64,000 bases of DNA. It comes from JANSYL01 sp963921255 (GTDB lineage Bacteria > Pseudomonadota > Alphaproteobacteria > Rhodobacterales > Rhodobacteraceae). This document shows, in pieces, positions 33,975 to 44,058 of this stretch (position 1 is its first letter; each line of letters starts with the position of its first letter). A model generated the notes under the pieces. It worked only from the letters and a program-made list of their open reading frames with translations, ran no database searches and was not told the DNA's origin. The translations under genes were made by a program, and so were the position numbers. Location: positions 372,001-436,000 of the forward strand of contig CAWUEW020000003.1 of the NCBI GenBank assembly GCA_963921255.3. The letters run 5' to 3'.

Positions 33975-34006
33975 AAAAAAAGGGGCCGCCCTTGGGCAGC
34001 CCCTTT
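33975..34006 (-). terminator. Intrinsic terminator of groESL
   Basis: On the minus strand a 12-bp stem (arms 33995-34006 and 33980-33991, one mismatch, small TTG loop) is followed by a run of T (seven A at 33975-33981 on the plus strand). It lies 23 bp past the groEL stop. Between it and the epimerase-like gene at 33851 I see nothing further. Confidence 0.9.
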
Positions 34007-34029
34007 CGAATTCATCTGGCCAGAGTGGC

Positions 34030-35670
<1,641 letters not shown>

Positions 35671-35716
35671 GATGTGCTCCTATAATTCTGGTTGTTCCGG
35701 GGGAAAGGTCGTGGCC

Positions 35717-36004
35717 TTAGGCGATGATGCCCAGGATGTCCGACTCTTTCATGATCAGAAGCTCTTTGCCGTCGAGGGTGATCTCGGTGCCGGACCATTT
35801 GCCGAACAGGATCTTGTCGCCCTCTTTGACGTCCATGGCGATCCGGTCGCCATCGTCGTCCTTGGCGCCGGCGCCAACGGCGACGACCAGGCCTTCTGCG
35901 GGTTTCTCTTTGGCGCTGTCGGGGATGATCAGGCCGCCAGCGGTTTTCTCGTCGCTCTCGACGCGCTCAACGAGCACGCGGTCATGCAGCGGAGTAAATG
36001 CCAT
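35717..36004 (-). CDS. groES: 10-kDa co-chaperonin GroES
   Basis: 95 residues: MAFTPLHDRVLVERVESDEKT at the start, the mobile loop region TAGGLIIPD, and LFGKWSGTEITLDGKELLIMKESDILGI at the end. It caps the GroEL ring. A GAGGAGAG ribosome site precedes the ATG, and the CIRCE element lies 38 bp upstream, followed by a sigma-70-like promoter. Confidence 0.98.
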   Translation of the reverse strand: MAFTPLHDRVLVERVESDEKTAGGLIIPDSAKEKPAEGLVVAVGAGAKDDDGDRIAMDVKEGDKILFGKWSGTEITLDGKELLIMKESDILGIIA

Positions 36005-36041
36005 TCTCGAACTCTCCTCGTAAGGTTCGGTTTATCTTCCG

Positions 36042-36068
36042 TTAGCACTCGACCTTGGTGAGTGCTAA
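36042..36068. promoter_or_regulatory. CIRCE element (HrcA operator) of groESL
   Basis: TTAGCACTC at 36042-36050 and GAGTGCTAA at 36060-36068 are separated by nine bases, a perfect match to the CIRCE consensus. It lies just downstream of the probable transcription start, so HrcA binding would block the operon until heat stress. Confidence 0.97.
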
Positions 36069-36075
36069 CGGCGCC

Positions 36076-36104
36076 GAGATAGGCAGGCCAGACCGTGCCG
36101 TCAA
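36076..36104 (-). promoter_or_regulatory. Sigma-70-like promoter of groESL
   Basis: Reading the minus strand, TTGACG (36104-36099) and TATCTC (36081-36076) are separated by exactly 17 bp. The -10 ends 8 bp from CIRCE, which places the start within or just before the operator. The rest of 36105-36290 contains no gene. Confidence 0.7.
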
Positions 36105-36290
36105 CCGCTTTGCTCCCTCAAATTTGAATCTTTCCCCGCGCAGGCCGTCCGATCGCGCCACCGCGCGCCCACACAGCGACAGCCGGGGCGGGTCATCGAG
36201 ATCAGGCACCCGCGACGCCCTGCCTCGTGACATCCCAAAACCCCAAGGCTAGAAGGGCGCCAAACGCTCCCTAGCCCGTGAGACACCGAC

Positions 36291-37214
36291 ATGACGACGC
36301 TTGTTTTTGGCCATAAATCCCCTGACACCGACAGCACCGGCTCGCCCATCATCTGGGCGTGGTACCTGAATGCCGTGAAAGGCACCGAGGCGGAGGCTGT
36401 CCTGCTTGGCGAGCCCAACACGGAAGCGGCTTTCATGCTGGACAAATGGGATCTGCCGAAGCCGCGGATCATCGATGGCGTCGATGCGGACCAACCCGTC
36501 GTGATCGTTGATACCAACAACCCGGCCGAACTGCCCGAGGCGATCAACGCGGCCGACATTCAAGCCATCATCGACCACCACAAGCTGGTCGGTGGCCTGG
36601 AAACCAAGGGCCCGATCGACATCCGGATCGAACCCGTGGCCTGCACGGCGACGATCATGTGGAAGATGATCGGCAAGGACATGGCGCAAGCGCCCACCTC
36701 GATCAAAGGCGCGATGCTGTCCTGCATCCTGTCCGACACGCTGGAGTTCCGCTCGCCCACCACGACACAGGAAGACACCGCCGTTGCCCATGCGCTGGCG
36801 GAAGACCTGGGTGTCGACCTGTCGGCCTACGCCGCCGAGTTGTTCGAGGCGAAATCCGACGTCTCGGCCTTCTCGGATGCAGAGCTTCTGCGCATGGATT
36901 CCAAGGAATATGCTGTCGAAGGCACCAAGTTCCGCGTGTCGGTTCTGGAGACCACCGCCCCGAAACTGATCCTGGACCGCAAGGACAGCCTGATGGAGAG
37001 CATGACCTCCGTTGCCACCGAGGACGGTGTTGACCAGGTCCTGCTGTTCGTCGTCGACATCCTGAACGAGGAATCGACGCTGCTGGTGCCGAATGAGCTG
37101 GTGAAAACCGTGGCCGAAAAAAGCTTTGCGACGGTTGTGGGCGCGGCGGATACAGTGGTGCTTCCGGGCGTGATGAGCCGCAAGAAGCAGATCATCCCGA
37201 ACCTGGCGCTTTGA
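36291..37214 (+). CDS. ppaC: Manganese-dependent inorganic pyrophosphatase
   Basis: 307 residues of the DHH family II pyrophosphatase. GHKSPDTDSTGSPI near residue 7 holds the first metal ligands, VDTNNPAEL and IIDHHKLVGG (the DHH motif, near 85-95) the next, and the C-terminal DHHA2 domain ends VMSRKKQIIPNL. It hydrolyses pyrophosphate to orthophosphate and pulls biosynthetic reactions forward. It stands alone, preceded by a 222-bp gene-free region shared with groESL. Confidence 0.95.
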   Translation: MTTLVFGHKSPDTDSTGSPIIWAWYLNAVKGTEAEAVLLGEPNTEAAFMLDKWDLPKPRIIDGVDADQPVVIVDTNNPAELPEAINAADIQAIIDHHKLVGGLETKGPIDIRIEPVACTATIMWKMIGKDMAQAPTSIKGAMLSCILSDTLEFRSPTTTQEDTAVAHALAEDLGVDLSAYAAELFEAKSDVSAFSDAELLRMDSKEYAVEGTKFRVSVLETTAPKLILDRKDSLMESMTSVATEDGVDQVLLFVVDILNEESTLLVPNELVKTVAEKSFATVVGAADTVVLPGVMSRKKQIIPNLAL

Positions 37215-37248
37215 CACCGTTGGCTCGTCGCCCTTTGGGCGCCGATCC

Positions 37249-37292
37249 GCGGGGGGCGCTGCCCCCCGCACCCCCCGGGATATTTTGAAAAC
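37249..37292. repeat. GC-rich hairpin and CCCGGGATATTTT repeat of Rhodobacterales type
   Basis: A 9-bp stem (37249-37257 with 37261-37269, loop GCT) is followed by a C6GGG run and ATATTTTGAAAACAGAG. Versions of this GC hairpin plus CCGGGATATTT tail recur between genes in many Rhodobacteraceae genomes from memory. Here it sits between convergent ppaC and purK and could stop transcription from the plus strand. Confidence 0.6.
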
Positions 37293-37309
37293 AGAGACGG
37301 GGTGGGCCG

Positions 37310-38383
37310 CTAGACGATCTTGTTCGTGATGCGGTTGATATGGCCCATTTTTCGCCCGGGGCGGGTTTCGGTCTTGCCGTAGAGATGAACCTGCACGCCC
37401 GCGTCGCCCGCGAGGCTGGACGCCCGCGCGATGTCGTCACCGATCAGGTTTTCCATGATCACGTCCGCGTGGCGGCCGCCATCCCCCAAGGGCCAGCCCG
37501 TGATGGCGCGGATGTGTTGCTCGAACTGGTCGACGGCGCAGCCTGCCTGTGTCCAATGCCCGGAGTTGTGGACGCGGGGCGCAATCTCGTTGACGACAAG
37601 GCCCCGCCGGGTGACGAACAGCTCGACCCCCAAGACGCCAACATAGTCGAGCGCGTTCAGGATCCGGGAGGCGATCAGCACGGCGTCGGTCCGCAGATGG
37701 GTCGGAACGCGTGCGGGGATCGTGGTGGTGGCGAGGATTCCGTCCTCATGGACGTTTTCGCCCGGATCATAGGCCGAGACGGACCCGTCGCGCCCGCGCG
37801 CCGCGATGACGCTGATTTCTCGGCTGAAGCTGACGAACCCTTCGGCGATGGCCGGGGCCCCCTCCAACAGCGCAAGCGCGGCCTGCGCGTCAGACGACGC
37901 CATCACGCGGGCCTGCCCCTTGCCGTCATAGCCGAAGCGGCGGGTCTTGAGGATTGCGGGCGTGCCCGTCACCTGCAGGGCCGTGTCGAGATCCGATGGC
38001 CCGTCGATTGGCGCGAAGGGCGCGGTCGTCAGGCCGAGATCTGTGAGGAAGGTTTTTTCCACCAACCGGTCCTGGCTGACCTCCAGGGCGCGTCGGGACG
38101 GGGAAAGCGGCGTCTGCGCGGACAGGATGTCGAGCGCGGGGGCGGGGATGTTTTCGAACTCGAACGTGATGACGTCACAGGCCGCCGCGAAGCGGTGCAA
38201 TGCCTCGGTGTCGTCGTAGCGCGCCTGGGTCCAGGCGGCGGCCACATCGGCGGCCGGCGCGGCACCGGGTTCGAAGATATGGGTCTTGTACCCCAGGCGC
38301 GCGGCGGCCGCTGCCAGCATCCGGCCCAATTGACCGCCGCCCAGTATGCCGATCGTGCTGCCCGTCGGTAGCGGCTCAGTCAT
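37310..38383 (-). CDS. purK: 5-(carboxyamino)imidazole ribonucleotide synthase
   Basis: 357 residues of ATP-grasp fold. GILGGGQLGRMLAAAAARLG at the N-terminus, TFEFENIPAPAL near residue 75, LKTRRFGYDGKGQ near 145 and NEIAPRVHNSGHWT near 265 are family signatures. It carboxylates AIR to N5-CAIR using ATP and bicarbonate in purine synthesis. It overlaps the purE end by 8 bp and is co-transcribed with it. Confidence 0.96.
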   Translation of the reverse strand: MTEPLPTGSTIGILGGGQLGRMLAAAAARLGYKTHIFEPGAAPAADVAAAWTQARYDDTEALHRFAAACDVITFEFENIPAPALDILSAQTPLSPSRRALEVSQDRLVEKTFLTDLGLTTAPFAPIDGPSDLDTALQVTGTPAILKTRRFGYDGKGQARVMASSDAQAALALLEGAPAIAEGFVSFSREISVIAARGRDGSVSAYDPGENVHEDGILATTTIPARVPTHLRTDAVLIASRILNALDYVGVLGVELFVTRRGLVVNEIAPRVHNSGHWTQAGCAVDQFEQHIRAITGWPLGDGGRHADVIMENLIGDDIARASSLAGDAGVQVHLYGKTETRPGRKMGHINRITNKIV

Positions 38384-38870
38384 CGCTGGGGCTTTCCGGG
38401 ATGGAGGCCGAGAGCGCCGCCCGCCACGCGTCGAGCCGTTCGGCCAGATCGGGATCGGACGTGGCCAGAATGCCAGCGGCCATCAGCCCGGCATTGGCCG
38501 CCCCGGCCGCGCCAATGGCCATGGTGGCGACTGGGTAGCCCTTTGGCATCTGCACGATCGAATACAGGCTGTCGACACCCGACAGCGCCTTGGTCTGCAC
38601 GGGCACGCCGACGACCGGAATGCGCGTCTTGGAGGCCATCATGCCGGGCAGGTGCGCCGCGCCGCCCGCGCCGGCAATGATCACCTTGAGCCCACGGTCG
38701 GCGGCCGACATGCCATATTCCCACAAGCGATCCGGGGTGCGGTGGGCCGAGACGATGCGCGTCTCATAGGGCACTGACAATTCATCCAGGATCGCCGCAG
38801 CCTCGCGCAGCGTCGGCCAATCCGATTGACTGCCCATGATGATCCCGACGTGGATTGGATCTGTCGCCAT
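38376..38870 (-). CDS. purE: N5-carboxyaminoimidazole ribonucleotide mutase
   Basis: 164 residues. IIMGSQSDWPTLREAA near residue 10 binds the phosphate, and SAHRTPDRLWEYG near 40 and AGAGGAAHLPGMMAS near 68 are the active-site loops. It converts N5-CAIR to CAIR. Its stop overlaps the start of purK. A ribosome site (AAAAAGGACG) precedes the ATG. Confidence 0.96.
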   Translation of the reverse strand: MATDPIHVGIIMGSQSDWPTLREAAAILDELSVPYETRIVSAHRTPDRLWEYGMSAADRGLKVIIAGAGGAAHLPGMMASKTRIPVVGVPVQTKALSGVDSLYSIVQMPKGYPVATMAIGAAGAANAGLMAAGILATSDPDLAERLDAWRAALSASIPESPSDD

Positions 38871-39003
38871 GGCGTGCGTCCTTTTTCAATCACAGGCTCG
38901 GCTTATAAGCGAAGCAACGTGGGGTGCAATCAGGGGTGACCGGAAAGCCAGCCCCAGGGGCGGCGGGGCGTTTGCCGTGGGGCGGTCGCGGAGCCGGGGG
39001 GGG

Positions 39004-39222
39004 TCACGCAATGATGTCGGGGGTCAGTTCATCCTCGATCCGCGTGATCTGATCCTTCAGGGACAGTTTTTGCTTTTTCAGCCGGCGCAAGGTGAGTTGA
39101 TCGGGATTGACCGCTTCCTGAAGGGCCTCGATGGCAGAGTCGAGATCCCTGTGCTCGCGCTTCAAAACACCGAGTTTGACGCGCAAGACATCCTCGTGAG
39201 TCATCTCGGTCGGGGCGGTCAT
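39004..39222 (-). CDS. DUF465 (YdcH) family small coiled-coil protein
   Basis: 72 residues from MTAPTEMTHEDVLRVKLGV at 39222; a start six codons later is also possible. LKREHRDLDSAIEAL and LTLRRLKKQKLSLKDQITRIED form the two helices and the charged KKxKLxLKDxI signature of DUF465. Function unknown; a small cytoplasmic helical hairpin. It is monocistronic, with a gene-free 133 bp before purE. Confidence 0.85.
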   Translation of the reverse strand: MTAPTEMTHEDVLRVKLGVLKREHRDLDSAIEALQEAVNPDQLTLRRLKKQKLSLKDQITRIEDELTPDIIA

Positions 39223-39411
39223 CGCGGCTCTCTCGTTGGGTGGCGGGCAAGCGTGCAGCTGTGCGGGCCATGACGATACCGCGATTGCACCGCCCCGCCA
39301 AGCCTTGCCTGCCTTGCGAAACCCCGGAAGCCTGCCCATATTTGATGCAACGCGGGTTGCCGAACCGGGGCCCGCAGGTTTGCAGATCGCTTGAGCGTAA
39401 GGATGTGCCCG

Positions 39412-39831
39412 ATGACGAAACTGACCCTAGGGTCGCACCCATTCCTTCTTGGGTTTGATCAATTGGAACGATTGGTCGAACGGACTGCCAAGTCCGGGAA
39501 CGATGGGTACCCCCCATACAACATTGAACAACGTGGCGAGAGCGCGTTCCGCATCACACTGGCCGTCGCCGGTTTCGCGGAACAGGACTTGTCGATCACC
39601 GTTGAAGACAAGCAGCTTGTGATCCGTGGGCGGCAAAGCGACGACGACGGCGCGCGGGTCTTTTTGCATCGGGGCATTGCCGCGCGCCAATTTCAGCGCA
39701 GTTTCGTGCTTGCGGACGGTGTCGAGGTCGCGGGTGCCGAAATGGAAAACGGATTGCTGCACGTCGATCTGACCCGCGCTGTCCCGGACAGTGTGGTCAA
39801 GACCATCAAGATTTCGCGGGGAGGGAGTTGA
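39412..39831 (+). CDS. Hsp20 family small heat-shock protein
   Basis: 139 residues from MTKLTLGSHPFLLGFDQLERL at 39412 (AAGGATG upstream). The alpha-crystallin domain runs from PPYNIEQRGESAFRITLAVAGF to DGVEVAGAEMENGLLHVDL, with the A-x-x-x-n-G-v-L motif late in the domain. It resembles IbpA, holding unfolded proteins soluble. The DUF1150 gene follows one base later, the usual Rhodobacterales pair. Confidence 0.93.
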   Translation: MTKLTLGSHPFLLGFDQLERLVERTAKSGNDGYPPYNIEQRGESAFRITLAVAGFAEQDLSITVEDKQLVIRGRQSDDDGARVFLHRGIAARQFQRSFVLADGVEVAGAEMENGLLHVDLTRAVPDSVVKTIKISRGGS

Positions 39832-39832
39832 A

Positions 39833-40060
39833 ATGACGTCCGAACACAAAAAACCTGAAACGCAGGCGCCGCAGATCGTCTATATCCGGCCGGTCGCCGT
39901 TTCCGACCTGCCCGAAGACGTGCAAGAGCAGGCCGAGGGCCTGGAGACTCTGTACGCGATCGGGGATGAAGACGGAAAGCAACTGGCGCTGGTGCGGGAC
40001 CGCAGCCTTGCCTTCGTGGTGGCGCGCCAGCACGATATGTCGCCGGTCAGCGTGCACTAA
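39833..40060 (+). CDS. DUF1150 family protein
   Basis: 75 residues from MTSEHKKPETQAPQ at 39833. YIRPVAVSDLPEDVQEQA and LYAIGDEDGKQLALVRDRSLAFVVARQHDM match DUF1150, a small alphaproteobacterial family of unknown function. It begins one base after the hsp20 stop, with GGGAGGGAG as ribosome site, so it is co-expressed with the chaperone and may assist it. Confidence 0.9.
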   Translation: MTSEHKKPETQAPQIVYIRPVAVSDLPEDVQEQAEGLETLYAIGDEDGKQLALVRDRSLAFVVARQHDMSPVSVH

Positions 40061-40087
40061 GCCACCTGCAAACCCATGCTTTTGAAT

Positions 40088-40114
40088 GGGGCGCCCGATC
40101 GGGCGCCCTTCTTT
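40088..40114. terminator. Intrinsic terminator after hsp20-DUF1150
   Basis: A perfect 20-bp palindrome GGGCGCCCGATCGGGCGCCC at 40089-40108 is followed on the plus strand by TTCTTT. It lies between convergent genes and could serve both. Confidence 0.85.
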
Positions 40115-40117
40115 GGT

Positions 40118-42079
40118 TTACGTGTCTTCCGCCGGGGGTGCCTCGCCGTCGCGGATCGCGGTCATGCGTCTGTGCGTCCGTTCTTCCCATTCGCCCCGCA
40201 GTTCCAGGACACGGGCGACGTATTCCTCATTCTCGGCCGGCGGGACGCCCACTTTGTGGACATCGGCAATAGTGATCATGGCGGCCCGGTCTTCTTCGTT
40301 GAAGGCCTCGATCATGGCCTCGGCCGTCGGGCGGTCGATCCCGAGCGCCTCGAAGACGGATCGGCTCATGCGCATGGTGCTGTCATAGGTTTCGCGAATG
40401 ATGTCGCGGCAGCCATGGAACCACAGATCGTACACGTGATCCCGGTCTGTCGCCCGGGCGATCACGTGCAGATTGGGGAAGGTTTTGGTGGCATATTTCA
40501 CGATCTCGTCGATTCCGTCTCGGTCGTCGATGGCAACCACCAGGATATCGGCTTCGGCAATGCCGGCGGCGTGCAACAGGTCTGGCCGGGTGGCGTCACC
40601 GTAATAGTGCTTGGTGCCGAACCGTTCCATGATGGCCAACCGTTGCGAGCTGAAGTCGATGCAGGTCGTGGTATGCCCGGCGGCGCGCATCACCCGGTCG
40701 ATGAGCCCGCCGACCCGTCCAGCGCCCGCAATGATGATCTTGGCGTCGCCCGGCATGTCGTCGGCCTCGCGCTCTTCCGAGGCGGAATAGCGCGGGGCAA
40801 TCACGCGGTCATACACAATGAACAGGGCCGGGGTCAGCAGCATCGACAATGCCACCACCAGCAACAGCAGATCGGCGAGGCCTTGCGGGATGACCGAGTT
40901 TGCAACCGTAAAGGACAGCAGGACGAACCCGAACTCACCTGCCTGCGCCAAGGCGAGTGCGGCCAGCCATTTGTCCGCCCCCCGAATGCGGAACAAGTAG
41001 GCCAGGACGAGCATGACCGCCGCCTTGACCGCGATGAGGCCCACGGTCAGGGCCAGAACCGTGAAGGCGTTGGCGGCCAAAAGTCCGAAGTTGATGCTGG
41101 CGCCAACTGTCATGAAGAACAGACCCAGAAGGAGCCCGCGGAACGGATCGATGTCAGATTCGAGCTCGTGCCGGTAGGGGGAACTGGCCAGAACCACGCC
41201 GGCCAGGAAGGTCCCAAGCGCGGGCGAGAGGCCCACCAGTGACATCAGCAACGCAATCCCGACCACCAACATCAGGGCCGTAAAGGTAAACAGTTCGCGC
41301 AGATTGGCCGCGCCGATGAACCGGAACAGCGGCCCCGACAAAAAGCTTCCGCCCACGATCACGGCGGCGATTGCCGCAACGTTGACCAGCGCGACCTGCC
41401 ACGCCGATAGGCCGTCCACGAGGCTGATCCCGCTTCCGTGGTCGTCTCCATGGTCGTCATGCGCTCCGTGATCGTCCGCCGGTGCGCCATGGCTGTCGAC
41501 GTCTTCGGCATGGACCTCGACGGCCGTCGCATGATCGACAACCCCGTGTCCGACGTCGGCGAGATCCGGAAGGGCAAGGAGCGGCAAGAGCGCGAGCATC
41601 GGGATCACGGCGATGTCCTGGCTCAGCAGCACCGAAAACGACGCTTGCCCCCCGTCCGATTTCAGAAGCCCCTTTTCCCCAAGCGTTTGAAGCACGATGG
41701 CCGTGGATGACAGCGAGAACACGAGGCCAATGGCAAGGGCGATCGACCACGGCTGCCCCAGGACCATTGCCACCCCCATGACGGCCAAAGAGGTCAGGGC
41801 CACTTGGCCGCCGCCCATGCCGATCAACTGCCCGCGCATGTCCCACAGCGATTTTGGCTGCAGCTCCAGCCCCACCAGGAACAGCATCATCACCACACCA
41901 AATTCGGCAAAGTGCTGGATCGAGATCACATCGACATTCAACAGGGCGAGGATCGGGCTGATCGCGATTCCGGCAATCAGATAGCCCAACACCGATCCGA
42001 GACCGAAGCGCGTTGCAATGGGCACCGCGATCACGCCGGCGATCAAAAAGATAAAGGCAAGGAGGAGGAAATCTGTCAT
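40118..42079 (-). CDS. CPA2 family cation:proton antiporter with RCK (TrkA-N) domain
   Basis: 653 residues. About 12 membrane spans (1-430) include LVGLELQPKSLW and FSLSSTAIVLQTLGEKG, typical of KefB/C-like antiporters. A cytoplasmic TrkA-N nucleotide-binding domain (about 440-560) has IIAGAGRVGGLIDRV. The chain ends in a charged tail. It probably exchanges K+ (or Na+) for protons. An unusual feature is an extramembrane loop at residues 178-217 with eight histidines among many Asp residues (for example DDHGAHDDHGDDHG), which may bind metal. Monocistronic. Confidence 0.9.
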   Translation of the reverse strand: MTDFLLLAFIFLIAGVIAVPIATRFGLGSVLGYLIAGIAISPILALLNVDVISIQHFAEFGVVMMLFLVGLELQPKSLWDMRGQLIGMGGGQVALTSLAVMGVAMVLGQPWSIALAIGLVFSLSSTAIVLQTLGEKGLLKSDGGQASFSVLLSQDIAVIPMLALLPLLALPDLADVGHGVVDHATAVEVHAEDVDSHGAPADDHGAHDDHGDDHGSGISLVDGLSAWQVALVNVAAIAAVIVGGSFLSGPLFRFIGAANLRELFTFTALMLVVGIALLMSLVGLSPALGTFLAGVVLASSPYRHELESDIDPFRGLLLGLFFMTVGASINFGLLAANAFTVLALTVGLIAVKAAVMLVLAYLFRIRGADKWLAALALAQAGEFGFVLLSFTVANSVIPQGLADLLLLVVALSMLLTPALFIVYDRVIAPRYSASEEREADDMPGDAKIIIAGAGRVGGLIDRVMRAAGHTTTCIDFSSQRLAIMERFGTKHYYGDATRPDLLHAAGIAEADILVVAIDDRDGIDEIVKYATKTFPNLHVIARATDRDHVYDLWFHGCRDIIRETYDSTMRMSRSVFEALGIDRPTAEAMIEAFNEEDRAAMITIADVHKVGVPPAENEEYVARVLELRGEWEERTHRRMTAIRDGEAPPAEDT

Positions 42080-42191
42080 GGCACATGTCCCTTGGCGTCC
42101 CGCCCACAGAAGGGCGGGTGCCGCCGAATTGCAATCCCTTTGACGCGTCCCGATCAGTCGGACCGTGCACGCCGCGCCTGGCGCGCCGTCC

Positions 42192-42258
42192 GACGCGCTT
42201 TGAAAGGCGCGTCACACGCGGTTTCGAAACCGCGTGTGAAGGCGTTTTGAAACGCCTT
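42192..42258. terminator. Three tandem palindromes downstream of nadE
   Basis: Hairpins follow one another without gaps: arms 42192-42198/42207-42213, a perfect 26-bp palindrome at 42213-42238, and 9-bp arms 42239-42247/42250-42258. There is no T-run. They lie between nadE and the antiporter gene, both on the minus strand; a role in ending or protecting the nadE transcript is inferred. The remaining part of 42080-42263 holds nothing else I can name. Confidence 0.6.
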
Positions 42259-42263
42259 CTTCC

Positions 42264-43928
42264 CTACCCCTGGCTGTTGTCGCGCCAGCGGTTGACGATG
42301 GGGTAGCGGCGGTCGAGCCAGAACGCGCGCTCGGTCAGGCGGGCGCCGGGGGCCGATTGGAAGCGCTTGTATTCGCTGATGTAGATTAGGTGTTCGATCT
42401 TCTTCACGGTCGCCCGGTCGTAGCCGGCAGCGACGACATCCGCGACGGACGCTTCCTTGTCGATGAGCATCTCAAGGATCACGTCCAGCACGTCGTAAGG
42501 CGGCAGGCTGTCTTCGTCCTTTTGGTTCTCGCGCAATTCTGCGGTTGGCGGTTTGTCGATGACGCGCGGCGGAATGACGTCGCCCTCCGGCCCCAACATC
42601 CACTCGAAATGGTGGGTGTTGCGCCACCGGCAGGTTTCGAAGACGCGGGTCTTGTACAAATCCTTGATCGGATTGTAGCCGCCCGCCATGTCGCCGTAGA
42701 TCGTGGCATACCCAACCGCGACCTCAGACTTGTTGCCCGTGGTCAGCAGCATTTCGCCATGTTTGTTCGAGATGCCCATCAGCATCACACCGCGCAGCCG
42801 GGACTGGATGTTCTCTTCGGCGACATCCGGGGGCAGGTTGTCGAACACCGGGCCAAGTGCGTCTGTGACGGCGTCGTGGGCACCGCCGATCGAGACGGTG
42901 TCCAGACGTGTGCCCAGGCGACGGGCCACGTCGGCGGCATCCTCGAGCGACGTGTCCGAGGTATAGCGCGACGGCAGCATCACGCAGCGCACGTTCTCGG
43001 GCCCGAGCGCGTCGGCCGCAATGGTCGCCACAAGGGCGCTGTCGATGCCGCCGGACAGACCGAGGACAACCTTGGAGAACCCGGTTTTGCCCATGTAGTC
43101 CCGCAAGGCTTCGACCATGACCCGATAATCCGCTTGCCATGGATCGGGCAGTGTCGCCTTCGGGCCGTCAACGGCGCGCCACCCGGCATCCGTCAGGTCA
43201 AAGTCCACATGGAACAGCCCGCTTTCGAACGCGGGCATCTGGTGGGCAAGCACGCCGCCGGGGTTCAGCACGAAACTGGCCCCGTCGAACATCTGGTCAT
43301 CCTGCCCGCCGAGCAGGTTGAGATAGACAAGGGGAAGTCCGGTTTCGGTGACGCGCGCCACGGTCACGGCCTGGCGGATGTCCATCTTGCCACGATGGTA
43401 GGGCGATCCGTTCGGCACCAGCAGAATCTCTGCCCCCGTTTCGGCCAGGGTTTCGCACACATCCTCGAACCAGGCGTCTTCGCAGATGGGGATGCCGATC
43501 CGGGCCGGGCCGATGCGGACGGGTCCCGCCGGATCACCCGCGTGGTAGTACCGCATTTCGTCAAACACATTGTAGTTCGGCAAGTGATGCTTGAGCACCT
43601 GCGCGCTGATCTCGCCGCCGGACAAAATGAAGTATCCGTTGAACGGCTTGTCACCGCCGGGCAGCGGCCCGCCAATGCCAATCGCGGGCCCGTCGGCACA
43701 ATCGGCCGCCAACTGGGCCAACACACGTTGCACATCCGCGGCGAAGGCTGGCTTTTTCACCAGATCCTGCAACTGGTAGCCGGTCAGGAACATTTCCGGA
43801 AAGGCGATGAGATCGGCGCCGGCGTCCTTGGCCTCGGCCCAGGCCGCGCGCGCCTGGGCTGCGTTACCCTCCAAATCCCCAACCGTCGGGTTCAATTGCG
43901 CAAGCGTGATGCGGAAACGGGTGGCCAT
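42264..43928 (-). CDS. nadE: Glutamine-dependent NAD+ synthase
   Basis: 554 residues from the ATG at 43928 (AAAGGATCG upstream); a longer frame to 43994 is not needed. The N-terminal nitrilase-type glutaminase domain has Glu in FPEMFLTGYQ, Lys in KHHLPNYNVFDE and Cys in PICEDAWFED. The C-terminal synthetase domain has the P-loop LGLSGGIDSALVA near residue 295. It converts deamido-NAD to NAD with glutamine nitrogen. Monocistronic. Confidence 0.96.
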   Translation of the reverse strand: MATRFRITLAQLNPTVGDLEGNAAQARAAWAEAKDAGADLIAFPEMFLTGYQLQDLVKKPAFAADVQRVLAQLAADCADGPAIGIGGPLPGGDKPFNGYFILSGGEISAQVLKHHLPNYNVFDEMRYYHAGDPAGPVRIGPARIGIPICEDAWFEDVCETLAETGAEILLVPNGSPYHRGKMDIRQAVTVARVTETGLPLVYLNLLGGQDDQMFDGASFVLNPGGVLAHQMPAFESGLFHVDFDLTDAGWRAVDGPKATLPDPWQADYRVMVEALRDYMGKTGFSKVVLGLSGGIDSALVATIAADALGPENVRCVMLPSRYTSDTSLEDAADVARRLGTRLDTVSIGGAHDAVTDALGPVFDNLPPDVAEENIQSRLRGVMLMGISNKHGEMLLTTGNKSEVAVGYATIYGDMAGGYNPIKDLYKTRVFETCRWRNTHHFEWMLGPEGDVIPPRVIDKPPTAELRENQKDEDSLPPYDVLDVILEMLIDKEASVADVVAAGYDRATVKKIEHLIYISEYKRFQSAPGARLTERAFWLDRRYPIVNRWRDNSQG

Positions 43929-44058
43929 GTCTTGCGATCCTTTGCACTCGGGCGGCACTGCTCGATGCGCACATGTAGCAGATTGCCGAGCCACGCCAAC
44001 CCGCGGGAAAGACGTTGCGTGGCCCGAACCGCTCGCCTAGCTTACGGTCAGAAAACAA

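Noticed and set aside
36105..36150. Possible degenerate tRNA on the minus strand (TTCAAAT-like loop near the groES promoter)
   Set aside because: No acceptor or anticodon stem pairs and no CCA; resemblance is limited to one short loop.
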